Origin: Acheta domesticus
Taxonomy: Eukaryota > Arthropoda > Insecta > Orthoptera > Gryllidae
Assembly (NCBI GenBank): GCA_031308135.1
Contig: JAHLJT010000631.1
Span: 198,503,126-198,567,125 of the forward strand
DNA length: 64,000 nucleotides
Reading direction: 5' to 3'
The notes beneath the pieces are model-generated. The model saw only the letters and a program-made list of their open reading frames with translations, had not been told where the DNA came from and did not search any database. The translations under genes were made by a program, and so were the position numbers. Of the stretch, positions 11,001-26,000 are shown in pieces. The number at the start of each line of letters is the position of its first letter. The stretch's first letter is position 1.

Positions 11001-14000
11001 GTTTTTTTTGATGGTGGATGGTTTGATGGTTTTGTGTTTTTGAAATATTATGTATAGATTTATTTACATTTATATTTTTTCAGTAACTGATTGCAATGTA
11101 TAAATATTACAAATAATTATTTAATGTACAGTCACTGATGTGTGGTTGATATTTCATCGCAAAATGCAGATTGTTAAGATGTCACATTTTTACCTTATCA
11201 TTATTTAATTTTTCAAAATGACTAAGAGCATTTTTAATGAGAATAAATTGGATTTTAATGGGAATTTAAGTCCAAATATTAGCATTTAATCTCATTGGCA
11301 TATTTATTTTTTAAAATGTTATAAAATATCGTAAAATTTTGTCACTTCTCATTAAAATCTCATTTTATAATTATTGTATGATCTGCATTGAGGGAGAATA
11401 TATCGTGATCTTCTTAAATATTATTAATGAGTATTATTATTAAATCATTGTGCTAAGTGCTTTAAATTGATTTTTAAGATATTATAAAATACCTCTAATT
11501 CCTTCAAATTGTTGTCCATACATTATTTTTAATTGAATGAAGAGTTTCAAACAGTAATGTAGAACTATTTCTGAGGTCTCTTGGTGGATGTATGTATTTT
11601 GCAAAGGAAAATGGAACTCGAGGGTGTTTTCTCAAATTGTTCTAATCTACAATTAAAAACTGACTCTCTCTCACTTTTTGTAAGGTTTGCACTCAAGTTC
11701 AGAGAATTCTATGCTTTTTGTCAATCATAAACTCATTTTATCTTTTATTGCCCAAATTTACAGTAATTTATCAGTCATAAATGAACGCATATTTTCTCCA
11801 TCCCTTATTGCTACTGCTTGCATGCTATTCCATCAGTATAGGAGTAAATGTGATGAGAAGAGTTTGAGAGTCATAGGGTGGCTAATCATGTTTCTTAGTG
11901 AGTTTGGCAAATTTTCTTCATAAAATTAATAACATGAATTTAGAATGAAGTTGAATTTACTTTCTTGAATGGATAGGAATTTTAATGTGTAATTTAAATT
12001 TAACTATCTTAATTTAATTAATATTAAACAATATATCTTGTTCCAATTCCATCTTCAGTCGCTGCAGGCTGCATCTATGGCTGTAGGGCCAGGTCATCCA
12101 TTACACCGAAATCTTGAGACCATTTTGCAGAAAGTGCCTGTTGAACTCAGAGAGCGAATGAACCGTCGTCAGCTACCTGATGATACTCCAACAGACGCTC
12201 CATCAGAGAAAGCACTTATTCGCCTTCACAGACAGGTATAATCATGCAAGGAGCAATATTTTGCTTCTCACAAGGGAATGGTAAACTTTGTCATGTGGAA
12301 AGCGTACCTGATATTTTTTTAACTTGAAGTAAATATTATTTAAAGGCTGCTCGTACATTTTTAGCTGTTTAAGTTGTCTGGGAAAAAAAAAAAAAAAAAT
12401 GAAAACTGATGATTTTTCGTTTGGCACACCAGTCAAAATACTGGGAAACCCTTTGCACGGATGCATCAGTGTTGTGTGAAACAACGGTGTCAGCGCTGTC
12501 CCTCGCCTCGGCTCACTGCCATGGACCAAGGTTCGGGGTCCCCTTCCCCTTTGCGAGTGACTGAAATGAGATCAACAGTAGGAGCGCGAAATATCCAATG
12601 CAGAAGCGATTAGGAGACTTTTCTTAAGAACGGCTGCAGTGTGTAATTTGACTAACTTACGTCAACAGAAATCTCTTTATCGCAAAATTACAGAGAAAAT
12701 AAATGTTTCATGGTGAGCAGATTTTCATATACACCAAAGGGATAGTATCTTAAAATTACAATCACTCATCCATTACCAATTTTCATCTCCAAGATTTAGG
12801 AACCTCATTAGATGTGCATGGTATGTTGCTCAGTATGACGATGAAAGACCTGCATCCTATGTGACACCTACACAATACGGCTGCCATATTACAGAACCAG
12901 TAAGTGAAATTGATTTATGCGAATCTTCTTCTTTTATTGTATGTTCATGGTACAAGAAAAATGTATTTAAATCATTATTCACTCACATTTTCGTAGAACA
13001 CACAGTGAATAAAGTTTTAATCTTGAAATGAATGTGATGACATTATTGCCGTGCTCATTCGCAAGACACCACTGAAAGTATTTGTAAACATTTGGCCAGA
13101 GGCGACAAAAGCATTAATTTTGACTGAGGTAGGGTTTCATCATGACAAAGTTAAGCATTCCCTTGTCAGTGTTTAACCTTCCTCCGGTTGCGGCATTGTC
13201 CTGAGTAAAACAGATTGGGAATTTCACATTTGGACACTCTTTGGCGAAGATATTGTCTTTCCTCAGGTCTGCGTATTCCTGATACCTTTCTCACTATCTG
13301 TTCCTTGAATTACGAAAGCCAGATCACTGTCCTATTGCCAGCAATGCACATTTTTGACACTTGGTGTATCTGTGGTATGGAATACTTTGCATGACTGGTC
13401 TTGTGTTTAAATTTTAGTTGGTGAGAAATTTAGCTTTACACTTATTTCACCAAGTTTATCTGAAAACATTAGGCTGTGATTTAATAAAAGATCACGTTGA
13501 CCAAATGTAAGATTTCTAGCCTCCCTCTTGATATGAAATACTTCCTGCCATCAAGATATCAGTGCACATTTTTTCAGAGTAGCAAATCTATTCCATTCAC
13601 TTCTGTCCTACCAAGAAAGAAGCACCCTGAGTTACTTTTTATGTGACTGAAAATAAAATACAGAACAACAGTGATGTGCAATGCTTGTCAAAGTTATACT
13701 TCTGGGAATCATACAATGAAGAAAATTGTATGCAATAACATTGATAGCTCACAGTGTATGTGATAGTGTTTGCTAAAAGATGTGTCCACATGAAGATAAA
13801 ATTCAAAATCGAAACCAGAATGATACATTTTCATAAACACTGAAAATTCTAAATGTAGTGGACTCAAATATTGTCGTGAAATGTAATATGCTAAATAAGT
13901 ACAAATAAAATATGCGATTTAGATTTGAACATCATCTTTTCTGCTTTGTTATAAAATTTTGTTTTATGCAAAGATATTTTTAAACATTCAGTAGATGAAA

Positions 14001-17000
14001 ATACACAAATACCTTAACATATAGATTCTAACAATGAGAGTGAATAAATAATTTTGGAAATCCAGTATTGTTCAGAGCGCAATGCACAACTGGTGGTGTT
14101 ACAAATCAGGGTGCAACCAGAGGAAGGTTAATATGTATAATTTCCATGTGATGGTTATTGTAAATTAACAGGAATAGAACGAAGTTCATGTGAAGGAGGT
14201 GTATTTGCTTTAGGTCATCAAGGCTCTACAAACTGCTCACCGAACTGAGACTCAGTGGAGCTTACTGGTGGATGATATTCTGGTATTGGAAGATGTAGTT
14301 CGTAATCAAGTTAGCCATGATCGGCATTATAAACCCACCTTTCAGCCTGATAGAGCAAGCTGGCTGCGGGTTTTTATTACTCCTGGTCTTGGTAAGAGCT
14401 GTAATTCAGTCCTAACTATGAAAACAAATAAGGTATAAGTGAGTGTTTTGCAAACATCCTAGTAGTATTCTCTTCAGAATGATTCACGTTACTAGCTCTG
14501 AAGCCCTGCTATGCTTGGCTTCATAAGAGAGAAAAGGATATGCAAAATACTAAGCTCGCGCTTCTTCTTGATCCTCCAGCTTCCTAGTTCTCGCTTAGCC
14601 CTGCACAGCACGGCTCGTCAGAAAACATGAGCTCTACTTGGAACGTCATGGCTCAGTTTGCAGTGCTGCTTACCTTCTTCCTTTACAATTCAGACTTCTC
14701 AGTTTTCTCTTTCTAATGACCTCTGCGTACTGCGCTCCTTGTTACTCAATAATTTCTACAATTATTAATTATTTCTTTAGAAAAAAACAACAACACTGAG
14801 TTGTTTCTCATTGCTATCTAGTCCAAGATGTGCTTTTACACTGAGTTTTTTGTGGATGTTGACAGCACTGCACTTCCGTGACATAAACAGAACCCGCCTC
14901 CCCTCACATCCCCCGCTGTGGAGTATCAAGAAAAATTGTGCGAATAGTACATGTTTTATTAGGTGAATACGTCCTCCTCTTCATCTTTTTTCTCCTCCTG
15001 CTCATTGTCTTCTTCTTCCTCTCTCCTCTTTTTTCTTCTTCCTCATCTTTCTTTTCTCGCCTTTCTTTCGAGTTCTCGTGATTTATTCTTTGCTTTCTCC
15101 TACTCCTCTTTTTCTTCTCTCCTCTTTATCCTTTTTCCTTTTTTTCTTCTTCCTTTCCCTGTGGATCCTTGCTAATATTAATGTGGCATCATAATTGCTG
15201 AAGGTCGCTGCAAGGTAGAGCAAAGCATTAATGTTATTTGGGTTGCGTCAAGCAGAGTACAATGCAAAGTACTCATCTACATTCAATATATCGATTTAAC
15301 ATAACATTCCAGTTTGAACAGTTTACTCTTTCCTTAAGGAGATATTCTTATAAGTTATTTGTTAGAATACAGGGGTTGATTCACTTCATTGACTTCACTT
15401 TCCCCAATTCTAATAATTTGAAAATTAATCGTTTTTGTTTCTGAGTCAAAAGCACTTTTTTCTTTCTTATTACAGAATGGTATTGGCGGTGTGTAGTGCA
15501 GTCTTACATATTAAAATTAGCTGCAATTGCTGCTGGTGTTTTGTCTGCTGCTGTTGTTTGGTCTGAAGTAACATTTTTCAACAAGAAGCCAGTATTGTCA
15601 TTGTTTGCACAGTTCATAAACCTTGCTAGAGAAGGATATGACTACAAGACAATTGAGGTTATTATTAATTTATTGCATTAATAATATGAAATTGCTTAGC
15701 CATATTTCAGATCATAATTGGCTATACTTAAAATTTGTCAACTAAATATGGGTTTTCCCGGCAATAATTGACCCAAAATTTCCACCATATTAAACCACCA
15801 TGAAAAATTAAATGACCTGTTTAAATTTTGCTAATAAATATTCTGAGGGCATAAAATATTGTATGAGAGAAGAAAATGTTTATTAGGTGTTTATTATCCT
15901 GTTTTTTGCTTAAATTACTCTGAAGTCAGTTTTCCCTCAGCTTGGAGAGCACCTGTGCCACAAGGTAAAAACTTGTGAAAATTTTGAACAAATCAACTTG
16001 GAACTAGTTGTGAATTAAAATATCAGTTAATACAGAGCATTTGAGCTGCGAGTTAAAAAATCATAAAAATTTCGATCAAATCAAAGAAATTTCAATCAAA
16101 GCTTAGAAATTGAAACCCACTTAATCAAATTATAGTAGACACTTCATTTTATAGAAAAAATAAGACAGACATATTAAGTAGAAACATAGTCTAGAATTTC
16201 AGTGAAAACATCCAAATATAATTTTTTTCTCCCAAGAATAATTTATCTAATTCTCCATCTCAGAATGTACTGAGATTTTTGGAGCTTCAAGTGGAACTAA
16301 TGAACTCCAGTTTTTCTAATTTTTAGCTTGGGAAATTGACAACTATCAGAGTTATAGTAATTTAAAGTTAAAATTTTGATTTTCCTGAATGTGAACTCTG
16401 TGCAAAATCATTACTTGAACATTATTTGTCATGCTGTTGATGAATTTAAAGTTCTTCATGGTGGTAAAACAGAAAATAACATTAATTAAATTTTTCATGA
16501 AAATAACATTTTTGTGAATTCCTAATTACTGCCTGAGATAACTCTGATACTTTCATTAGCTAATGTGTGTCATCTTGATACCGTTAGGAAAAAAGAGAAT
16601 GTGAGCTATAAAATTAAAGGGTATTGTAAAATATCACAAATGTACTTTTTACTGGTAATGCTGTTACCATGGTATTAACTACAAGAATGCGTTCACCAGT
16701 TCTACATGTTCTGCTGAAGATAATTTAAAAAAGTCTATACATTTTCTAAAAGAGATTGTTATATACATTGTAGAAGTGAAGCTACTCTAGAATTAGAAAC
16801 AGTCTATTTGAACATTGGTTTGTAACTTTTTGTTCACAAAAACAATTTCAAATTGTGTATCACACACAATTTCCCATGATTTTGGAAAGAAACATGAGTA
16901 AAAGATCTAATGATCTAAATGAACTATCAGTACATTAATGATGAGAATTAAGTCAATGTCACTATCGCTTGTGACTCTTAGCTTCCCACTCAATCTGTTC

Positions 17001-20000
17001 CTAATCTACGTCTCAGACATGCCTTAAAGATTCAATAACTATCATCTGAAGCATCAGTATTAACTATTGCCAAAAATTAAAACGATTCTCAACAATCTGC
17101 TGATTATTTAAAATTACCCGATTTTTTTAAAAGATTGAATCAATGAATGTTCTAAACATAAGTATTGATACAAATGCAATTATTGCACCCTGCTAAATAT
17201 GGAGAAAGTAAGATGAAGGAAAATGTTATTGCATATCACCTACCCAAAAAAATTGAAACCACTCATGTATTTTTAATAATTAAGTTCTAGAAGTCAAATT
17301 AATATATTCCTTTTCAAGTTGTGATGATTAAGCAAGGAATTCACATATCGTAGAAATCAAAATTGCAACTTCAAAGTACTACAACTTTGAAAGTTCTGAA
17401 TTTCCCTTGCCCAAAAATTGGTGGAATTGGAGTTCTTTAGTGCTACTATAAGCTCCCAGAATCTCCTTAAATTTTGAGTTGGAGTATTTGGGAAATAATG
17501 TTTTGAAGCAAAAACGATATTTTGACCTTTACTTTGAAATTTGTGTCTATAGGTCATGTTTTCTATAAAATCTATAGAATCTATTGAATCTGTTTTTATT
17601 GAAACAATTTCTAAGCAGATTTGTTCAAAATGTTCACAATTTTTTATCTTGTGACACAGGTGCTGTGTAAGCTGGGGGGGCGGGGGAGACTTTATAGTAA
17701 TTTAAGCAAAAAACAGTGTAATAAACTTGTAATAAACATTTTCCCATTGCTTACTGAATGTTTTAAACCCCCAGAATAATCATTAGCAAATTCTGAATGA
17801 GTCAGGGAAATTTTATACTCATTGTGGCTGTAATGATCTTTATTTGAATGGAATGAACATGAAGATGCTAAAACTTAACCCTTCGTTAGGCATGCATGGA
17901 GTCTAGTATACCTATTGCATTTTAAAAACTCAGTATCTCACTGAGCCATTGGTGTAATAATATGAGATCTGGTGACATCCTACGTTGAACAATTCTGCAT
18001 CCGGTGGCGACGTTGACGCAAGATAAACTGATGGGCGATAGGTCACATAGCTCCTCTTTCCGACTGCGCACGAGCCAGGACTGCCAGACCTCATGTGCCA
18101 AAAGATGCAGTTCGCAAAATTTATCGGTGCCGTTGGGTTGTTCCTCTCATGCAAAATCATTAGCGCATATTTCTTTTGTTCGTGTCTGTTAGAGTAATGT
18201 AATATTCTCTCCACACTACATAGTTTTAAAAATTGCTCTCTCTTTTGATCTCCAAAATGCTGATGACTCCATGGTTGATTACTCAGACAATTGCAAAGAT
18301 TCACGATTTCTAGTCTTCTGATAGAAATTCAACAAATGCTTACTAAATACAGGAAACAAAACAAAACAAACAAACAAAAAACAATCCTATAGAACCACAA
18401 AACATAACAAAAAAAACACAACAACAACAACAACAACAAAAGTGTGTCTGCTACAAAGAAAAAATATTTTTGCACAAAATATGCTTGTGTAAAATGTGGT
18501 AATTTCTTATTTGTACACACACATGCATTTTTTTATGAAAACTGTTTTAATGTAAATACCACTTCTAATATTAGTGATTAAGTCTGAGAAATAATTATGA
18601 CTTGTTGTTCAATATTAATTTACACAATATTCTCTTTTCTTCTTCCACAGCATAATTTAAAATGAATCATTCATAAAATACACAATAATAGCTGAAATTG
18701 ATTTCTTAATAAATACCATCCTAACACTTCCTCCGACAACGTAGATAATAAATTTTCTCCAAAATACCCATAGAATGTTCTAGAAACCAAAAAAAAAAAA
18801 AAGTAGCATGGGTCTACGGACCTAGCGCTCCTAACCACGTTCCAAAAACTGGCGTGCCTAACAAAGGGTTAAATAACTAAATGAAATATTTCTGATAATT
18901 TTCTTTATAAGTCCAACTGCAAGAATGTTGCTGATGAGTAGATTTAGTGAATGTTTTTTGTAACACTGAAGGTTTCTACTAAAAGTTTTTATTGAATTGA
19001 TTTGTATTTTTTGAATAATTAAATACTGTGTTAAATCTAAAACAAATTTATTCTTTATGTCTATTTTGTGATTACTTTGCAGATAATGGGGAAAAATTGA
19101 ATATAAATTAATTGTCCTTAATTTTTGCATTTATTGTGTGAAGTAGAAGAAAATGTAATTTGCATATTAACAATTGCATGGATAATTCGAGCATTTATTC
19201 TTATGACAAAATGAAGACTTGCAGACAAACTTCATTTAAATAGACACATTTAAAAATGTTTTACTTATTAATTGGTTAATTGCAAGTAATTTATAATTTA
19301 TGAATGTATTCCTTTGTAGATTCTCTCCACTATGATTATTGCATATCTCTGTTATTGTGCGTACTCAACGGTCTTAAAAATCAGAGTACTGAATTTATAT
19401 TACTTGGCACCTCATCATCAAACTGATGAATATTCTTTAATTTTCTCTGGAATGATGTTGTGTCGTCTTACTCCGCCTATGTGCCTCAATTTTTTGGGAC
19501 TTGTTCATATGGACAGTCACATCATAAAGCAGTCAACGATGGAAACATACTACACTCAGGTATTTAATTAATATGTATATGCGTTTGTATAAGTAAAAGT
19601 TTAAATCATTCAATTTTGTGGGAACATCACTCTAGTTACTTCATTCATGCTGAAATTTTGCAGTCCCCATTATTGACTTTACGTGCCCCAATTGATCAAA
19701 GTGAGATGTGAGATTAATTTACTTTACAAATTATGTACAGCTTCAGGATTTCTTGTATTCTGGTCTCCATGTTATCCCAATCCCAAATATATCACTCCCT
19801 TTTCTGTGTCTCTACATACATATGTCGTTCATTATCACCTGTGGTTGTCTTTTATTTTCATCTTTCCACTTTGCGAGTTTTCCCGTCTTTGTGTTCATCT
19901 TTCTTCAGTCAGAGAACATGACCATACTATTTTAGTTGGTCCCTTTGAATTCTGTCCAAGTTTTTGCACTCCCAAGTGTAACCTAAAGTCCTTATTCTTA

Positions 20001-23000
20001 CTATGTGTACATCTTACATTCCTACCATCTGCATTTTTATCAAAACCATCTTTATCAACCAATTTCTCAGATAAAATGTATCAGTTTACATGTTTTTCAT
20101 TTCTATGCACACTACAATAATTCATAACCATGTTGATTCAAGTATAGTTTTTATTTATTTGATCTCGGAGACAATAAATGTATCAATTCCCTTGCATATC
20201 AATGGAACATAGTTTGGACAACTGCCTCCCAAAGCCCATCGTTAGTCTCCCCCTCCCTGTTTCTTTCTTCACAAAAAATACTCCTGTTGCTCTAATTTTT
20301 CATTTGGTGTATACTTTCTTTTAATATTGATTTTTTGTATGTATTTATTTTATTTGCAGGGTACTTATATTTTCCAATATGTTGCAAATTCTAACTAAAA
20401 TAATAAATAATATTACAGAAATAATATTACAGATATATTACAGATATAAATAATATTACAGAACATTATTTCACGTGAATTCTAAATGGAACTTATGGTT
20501 TTTGCAGGTAATGGGTCATATGGATGTAATTTCAATTATCTCAGATGGCTTCAATGTGTACTTCCCAATGGCTGTACTGGCCTTCTGCTTGGCCACCTAC
20601 TTTAGCATTGGTTCTCGTATTCTCTCAGCATTAGGCTTTCAGCAATTTGTAGGAGATGATGAAGTCACTGCGGATCTTGTTGAAGAGGGTCGTGAATTAA
20701 TAAAGCGAGGTAAGTTAGAAACAAACACAGACAATTATCTCCATTCCTAATTTACAAGATTTAGTTTGGAATCAAAATAATACATTTACAGAATACATTC
20801 TTGTACAGATGTGTGTAGAATTCCTCATTATAGTGCAAGAAATTGCAAACTTCTTGCATTATACTCTTATCATAGTAAGCATTTGTTATCATTCTGTGTT
20901 GTTACCATGTAATGATTTTTCTTTGTCTCGTATTTAAAATATAGAAGGAAATTGGGTTTGTAAAACCATTTGGGCTGTTTCTCAGTTCACCATTAATTTC
21001 TTTTCTACTGGATTGGGTTGCACTTCCCATACCTCCCAACCAGTTTCACTTGCACATTATACAGGGTGAGTCACGTAACTTTAGCACCTCCTGTAACTTT
21101 TGAACGGTTGAAGATATTGCAATGCAGTTTTCACGGAAGTGAATGAGGGAATGGGGCTAATTGATATGAGTATTGATTTCTCTTTTATCACTTGTATTTT
21201 ACGAGATATTTGAGGTAACTTTGTTTTTTCAAATGGGACTATACATATTTTTTCAGTCTATCATGACAAGCGTAAAATGACAAATCCAACGATATAAATA
21301 TTGTCATATGTTAGATAAGCATTTTTTTGAGTAATTGTGATTTTTTTGCGACTAGTGTTTAACGGATATTTTCGTTGTAACTGTCAGCCCCACAAGGTCA
21401 CGCAGCGCTCCCCCCAGCAAACGCGGGGTCGGGAAAGGGAAGGGATTTTAGTACTTGAGGATACGAAAAATATTCACAAAACTGTTGCATTTTTTCCTGA
21501 ACTCACCTTTCCATCCTGATCCATTTTCAGATATTTTGTGTTTCTTAGGGATTGAAAATACGGATTTGTCTTAAGTAGTATTTATTGAAATAAGATTATT
21601 TCTATCCCAGAGTTATTATTATATTCATATTAACATTGAAATTGTTGCTCAAAATACGCAATATTTTTTTGTACAGTTTTAATTATTTATTCTTATTGTG
21701 CTTTGTTTCAAGATCCCATTAATACGTATCTTATGAAACCCCATTAAATGGAGTTGAAGTTATAAACAATTTTAATACGATACAAACTAATGACAAATCC
21801 TTATTTTCCATTCTTTAATTCCTTCAATCAAAGAAAGTCGAAAATCTGAAAATGCGGAAGGATGGAAAGCACAGTTCAGGAAAAAACTGCAATGGTTTTG
21901 TGAATATTTGGAATATGTTTCGTATCTTCAAATCTCCCTTCCCTTGGCCGGGCGCGCGTTGCTGGTGGAGCGCTGGGTGACCTTGTGTGGTAGACTATTC
22001 AAAATGTCCGTTAAACCCCAGTCGCAAAAATCAAAATTAATCAAAAAAATGCTTATCTAATGTATGACAATATGTACATCATTGGATTCGTCTTTTTTAC
22101 GCTCGTCATGGTGGACTGAAAAAATATATATAGTTTCATTTGAAAAAATAAAGTTACCTAAAAATCTCGTAAAATACAAGTGATAAAATTGAAATTAATG
22201 CACATATCTATTAGCCCCTTCCCCTCATGCACTTCCGTGAAAACTGCATTGCAATAACTTCAACCGTTCAAAAGTTACAGGAGGTGCTAAAGTTACGTGA
22301 CTCACCCTGTATATCATTATATACACTCGTTCTACTTGAGTGTGCTATGTCTTTCAATTTTAAAATTGTAATTTGTGCAAGAAAAGTGATGTCATTGGTC
22401 AGAGGCAAGATGTCTGGGTTACTGATAAATTTGGCAGTGACCAAACAAAATTATGAAAATAAATTTTCAGTGTTTTAGAGAAGAATTGAGTATTAGTAAA
22501 AATATTCAAATTTTAGCTGTAATGGTAAAAAGCAGCTGGAAAATATGCATGAAATAAGAAGATCACAAAGGATTACCCAATATTATTGCATTGAATTGAG
22601 AACTCAGTGCCGTTACAGTAACTCATCTGGGAATTTCATACTCTATTCTTTTTCTTGGCTATAAGCAGTTCAGTCAGCACTCCATTCACCAAGTCTTGGC
22701 TAATCTTGGCTGTGCATGGTGAAATGTGCCATTTGGATGTAGGATGAAGTTGGCAGTGAAACTGTGCATTGCTTTTGCATGTATGCTGATTCTCTAGTGA
22801 ATGGGTTTTTAGGGTTTTGTTAGTTGTTAAAAGTGAAATGAAAATTCAACAATATCTAGTTGATTCAATTTGGGCAGTTCTATCGTGAAGGGTTCTGATG
22901 CAATAAAGAGGATTCCCAGCACTGATTTAGTGATGCATTACTGAGAGATGAGATTGCAACGTCAGTGTGAGTGTCTGGTATGCAACTTCTGACTCAACCT

Positions 23001-26000
23001 GTTTTTAACACTGTGAATGGCATTTTAACTCATGGGCAGTGACTGTTCAGCTCTTTGAATACAGTACATACATATAATCCTGTGAGATAACATCCTTTCA
23101 ATGTGTGGAATGCTGAAATGACAGCAACTGCTCAGTCAACTGTAGGTTCATTTTGAATTTTTTTGAATGGAAGGGGTATGGTAGGTTGTTGTTGTTGTTA
23201 TTGTTTTTCTTTCTTTCTTTTTTTCCCTCTTCTTCTTTTTTTCTTTTTTTCTTTTTCTTTAGAACAAGCAATAATCACAAGAAAGATAATTGAGTAACAA
23301 ACAGATTTTAAAATAATTATTTCATTCTTGTTAATTGGACTGAATGAATTTTAGTTTGGCTGTCAAACCAAAGATCTCTAAAGCAATTTCAGTTTCAGGT
23401 TTACCTTACAGGAGCCCAGGAGATTTATTGATAATAATGAAAAAAAAAATCAGGAAAATGAATGTGGTTATGTGTGTTTAAAAACAGAACATTCTATAAT
23501 ATTGCAATAACTTTCCCCTCTTGGTGCTGCACAAAAATAAGACACAGACCCTTGACAAATCAAGTGATGATCACACAAAAATGCTATGCCTCAAGACTGG
23601 TAGTCCCTACAAATGCACATTAAGTGCTAAAATATTCAATGAAACATGGACGTTAGGCACAGAGAGATTTATTATAAAAATTTACTCTAGGCACCAAGCC
23701 ATGTGTCCTGCAGAAGTAGGACCAGATTTCTAGTGGAATAGAATGGAAATTTTTTTCAGCTTTTGAGATCCATGAGGCTGGCAGCTCTGGTTTGGAGGGG
23801 ATCTGTGCCAATTTTGAATGACGAATTCTAAGCTACTGTTTACATTCACCATCAAAATGTCAATACCTCAATTTATGCATGTTCATAGAACACATTCAAT
23901 ACCAAATTAAAATGATGGTATTCTTTGTTTACAATTTAAATGTAATGCTCTTTAATTCTATATTTAAAAAAAAAATTAAACCAAAAAAAATACCTTTTTA
24001 CTTTCTCTTTACTACTTACAAAGTATAGAAAAACAGCTTTCATAGTATAGAACCGGAAGTTTTAATTTTTTTAACCATATTGCGCCTATGAATATAGACC
24101 TAAATTATTCTTGTGACTTTTTGTAGATAAAGCTGTTTCAAGAATTTTTTCAGGCATTTATGCCTGTTTTTGTCCATTACAATTCACAAAAAAGAAGAGA
24201 AAAATACAAAAAAAATAGTTATTTTCCTTTGTTTCTTAAGAATATCTCGTGTTTTGATAGAGATAATAAAAAGGACTAAATACAAATTTTAGCCTGTAAA
24301 GTCCCTACATTTTCCCAAAATTTCAGCCTTTTATCTTACAATTTCCACCCGACAGCTCAATATAAATGAAACAATGTAATAGTTTCAAATTTATTTTCTC
24401 AAAATAGGTTTTGTTTTATTAATTTTTGTAGTTCTGTTTAAGGTGGGTCATTCCACATTAAATCAACACAGACTTAATTAAAATTTTACCTCCCCATTTT
24501 AGATTCAATCAAAATTTTACATGGCTGTATTTCACAAAGGGTAGAAATATTTTACTCAATATTTTTAGTTTTCTTATTCTTCATTCATACTACGTATGTG
24601 TCAAATGTCATCTGCATCTGAGATGGTGATGTAAAATGACTGTGTTGATTTAATGTGGAATGGCCTAGGTGTCCACTTCTATGACAGAAAGTCACACACA
24701 TCACATCTTCCTCAGACACATTGAAGGGTGTAGATTGTTTATCATCTACAGTAAAACCCCGCTATAAGAGACCCCATTATAAGGGAATCCCGCTAATAGG
24801 AGACAAAATCCTCGGTCCCGAGGTCAGTTGTATATAAACAACGCATTTATTTCCCGCTTTTAAGAGACCCCGTTATAAGAGATTCCCGGGTATAGTGGAC
24901 AAGATTTTATTCCCCACCATGTGTTTCTTCTCGCTTATAAGAGACAAAGCGTGGAATTTTCCTCCAGGTGACTCAGGAATTTCCTCAGCGTGGTAAGGGT
25001 TGAGACACGTGCTTAAAATAGGCTGGAGCAGGGGTTCGCAACACCAGCGCCAGCGGCGGCGGGGGGGGGGGGGTTATATGCGAAGTTCTCGTGAAGAATG
25101 CTCATTCAGTAAGCTTCGTGTCTTTTGGCAACAAGGAAGACGCCTATAGTGAGACTTTTGTAACCGTGCCTCTAGAAGGTATCAGCTGTTTACGGTTTCA
25201 TCCAATCGGAAGCTTCTGTGTCGGTAGTGACGTCTCGATGGTGACTTTCAAGCTCCCGATTGGATGAAATCGTCAGCAGCTGATACCTGCCAGACGCTGA
25301 GTTGAATAAATCACAGTATTTTGCTTTTAGTGTTTTGACCAGTGTTTCCAATTGTTACTTTCTCGTATACGTACATAAATAAATACGTAATATACAGAAA
25401 GTAATGTAATGCTGCAGAAAATCGACTTTGAGATTTTAACAGAATTCATGTTTTGGGATCCCCTGATACCGAAAAAGATTTGTTTTTTCCGTTCAAAACT
25501 TCCCTTCGTCCGTCCGTGAATAACACTAGCGCCAAAACTATTAGTTTTTTTTTCTCCAAAATGAATATTCCGCGATCGATCTGTTTCCGCTCGAAACTGC
25601 CGTTTTGAAAATATTCTAAATTTTTGTGAGTACTGTACATGAAGTCCGTGGGACATTTTCAAAATCTTTCCAAAAATGGCTCAAAATTTTTTCTTTAAAT
25701 TTCTTGTAAGAATAGAGTGAAATTCACTTATAGAAGTGGCATTGTTAGGATTTTCACTGTTAACTCTAAATTTTCGATAATTGAAAAAGTTTGCAGTTTT
25801 TTCGGTGTTTTTCTACAGCTACAAAATTAAAGATAGAAATTTGTTCTTATAATAAAAATTATTCTCTATTATTAGGTGTCTCATTAACGTTTTGTACTAA
25901 ATAAAAAGTTTTCACGTAATATTGAGGGAAATAATAAACATTTACAAAAACAAGATTTTCTCAAAAACGGCTCCAAATTTTTTCTTTAAACTTTTGGTAG

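Noticed and set aside
14963..15175. Ser/Leu/Phe-rich 70-codon frame
   Set aside because: It is an artefact of the polypyrimidine block in LMBRD2 intron 6.
19683..20120. 145-codon plus frame in LMBRD2 intron 8
   Set aside because: Overlapping frames of similar length exist in all three phases, with no domain and no splice support. It is a T/C-rich intron artefact.
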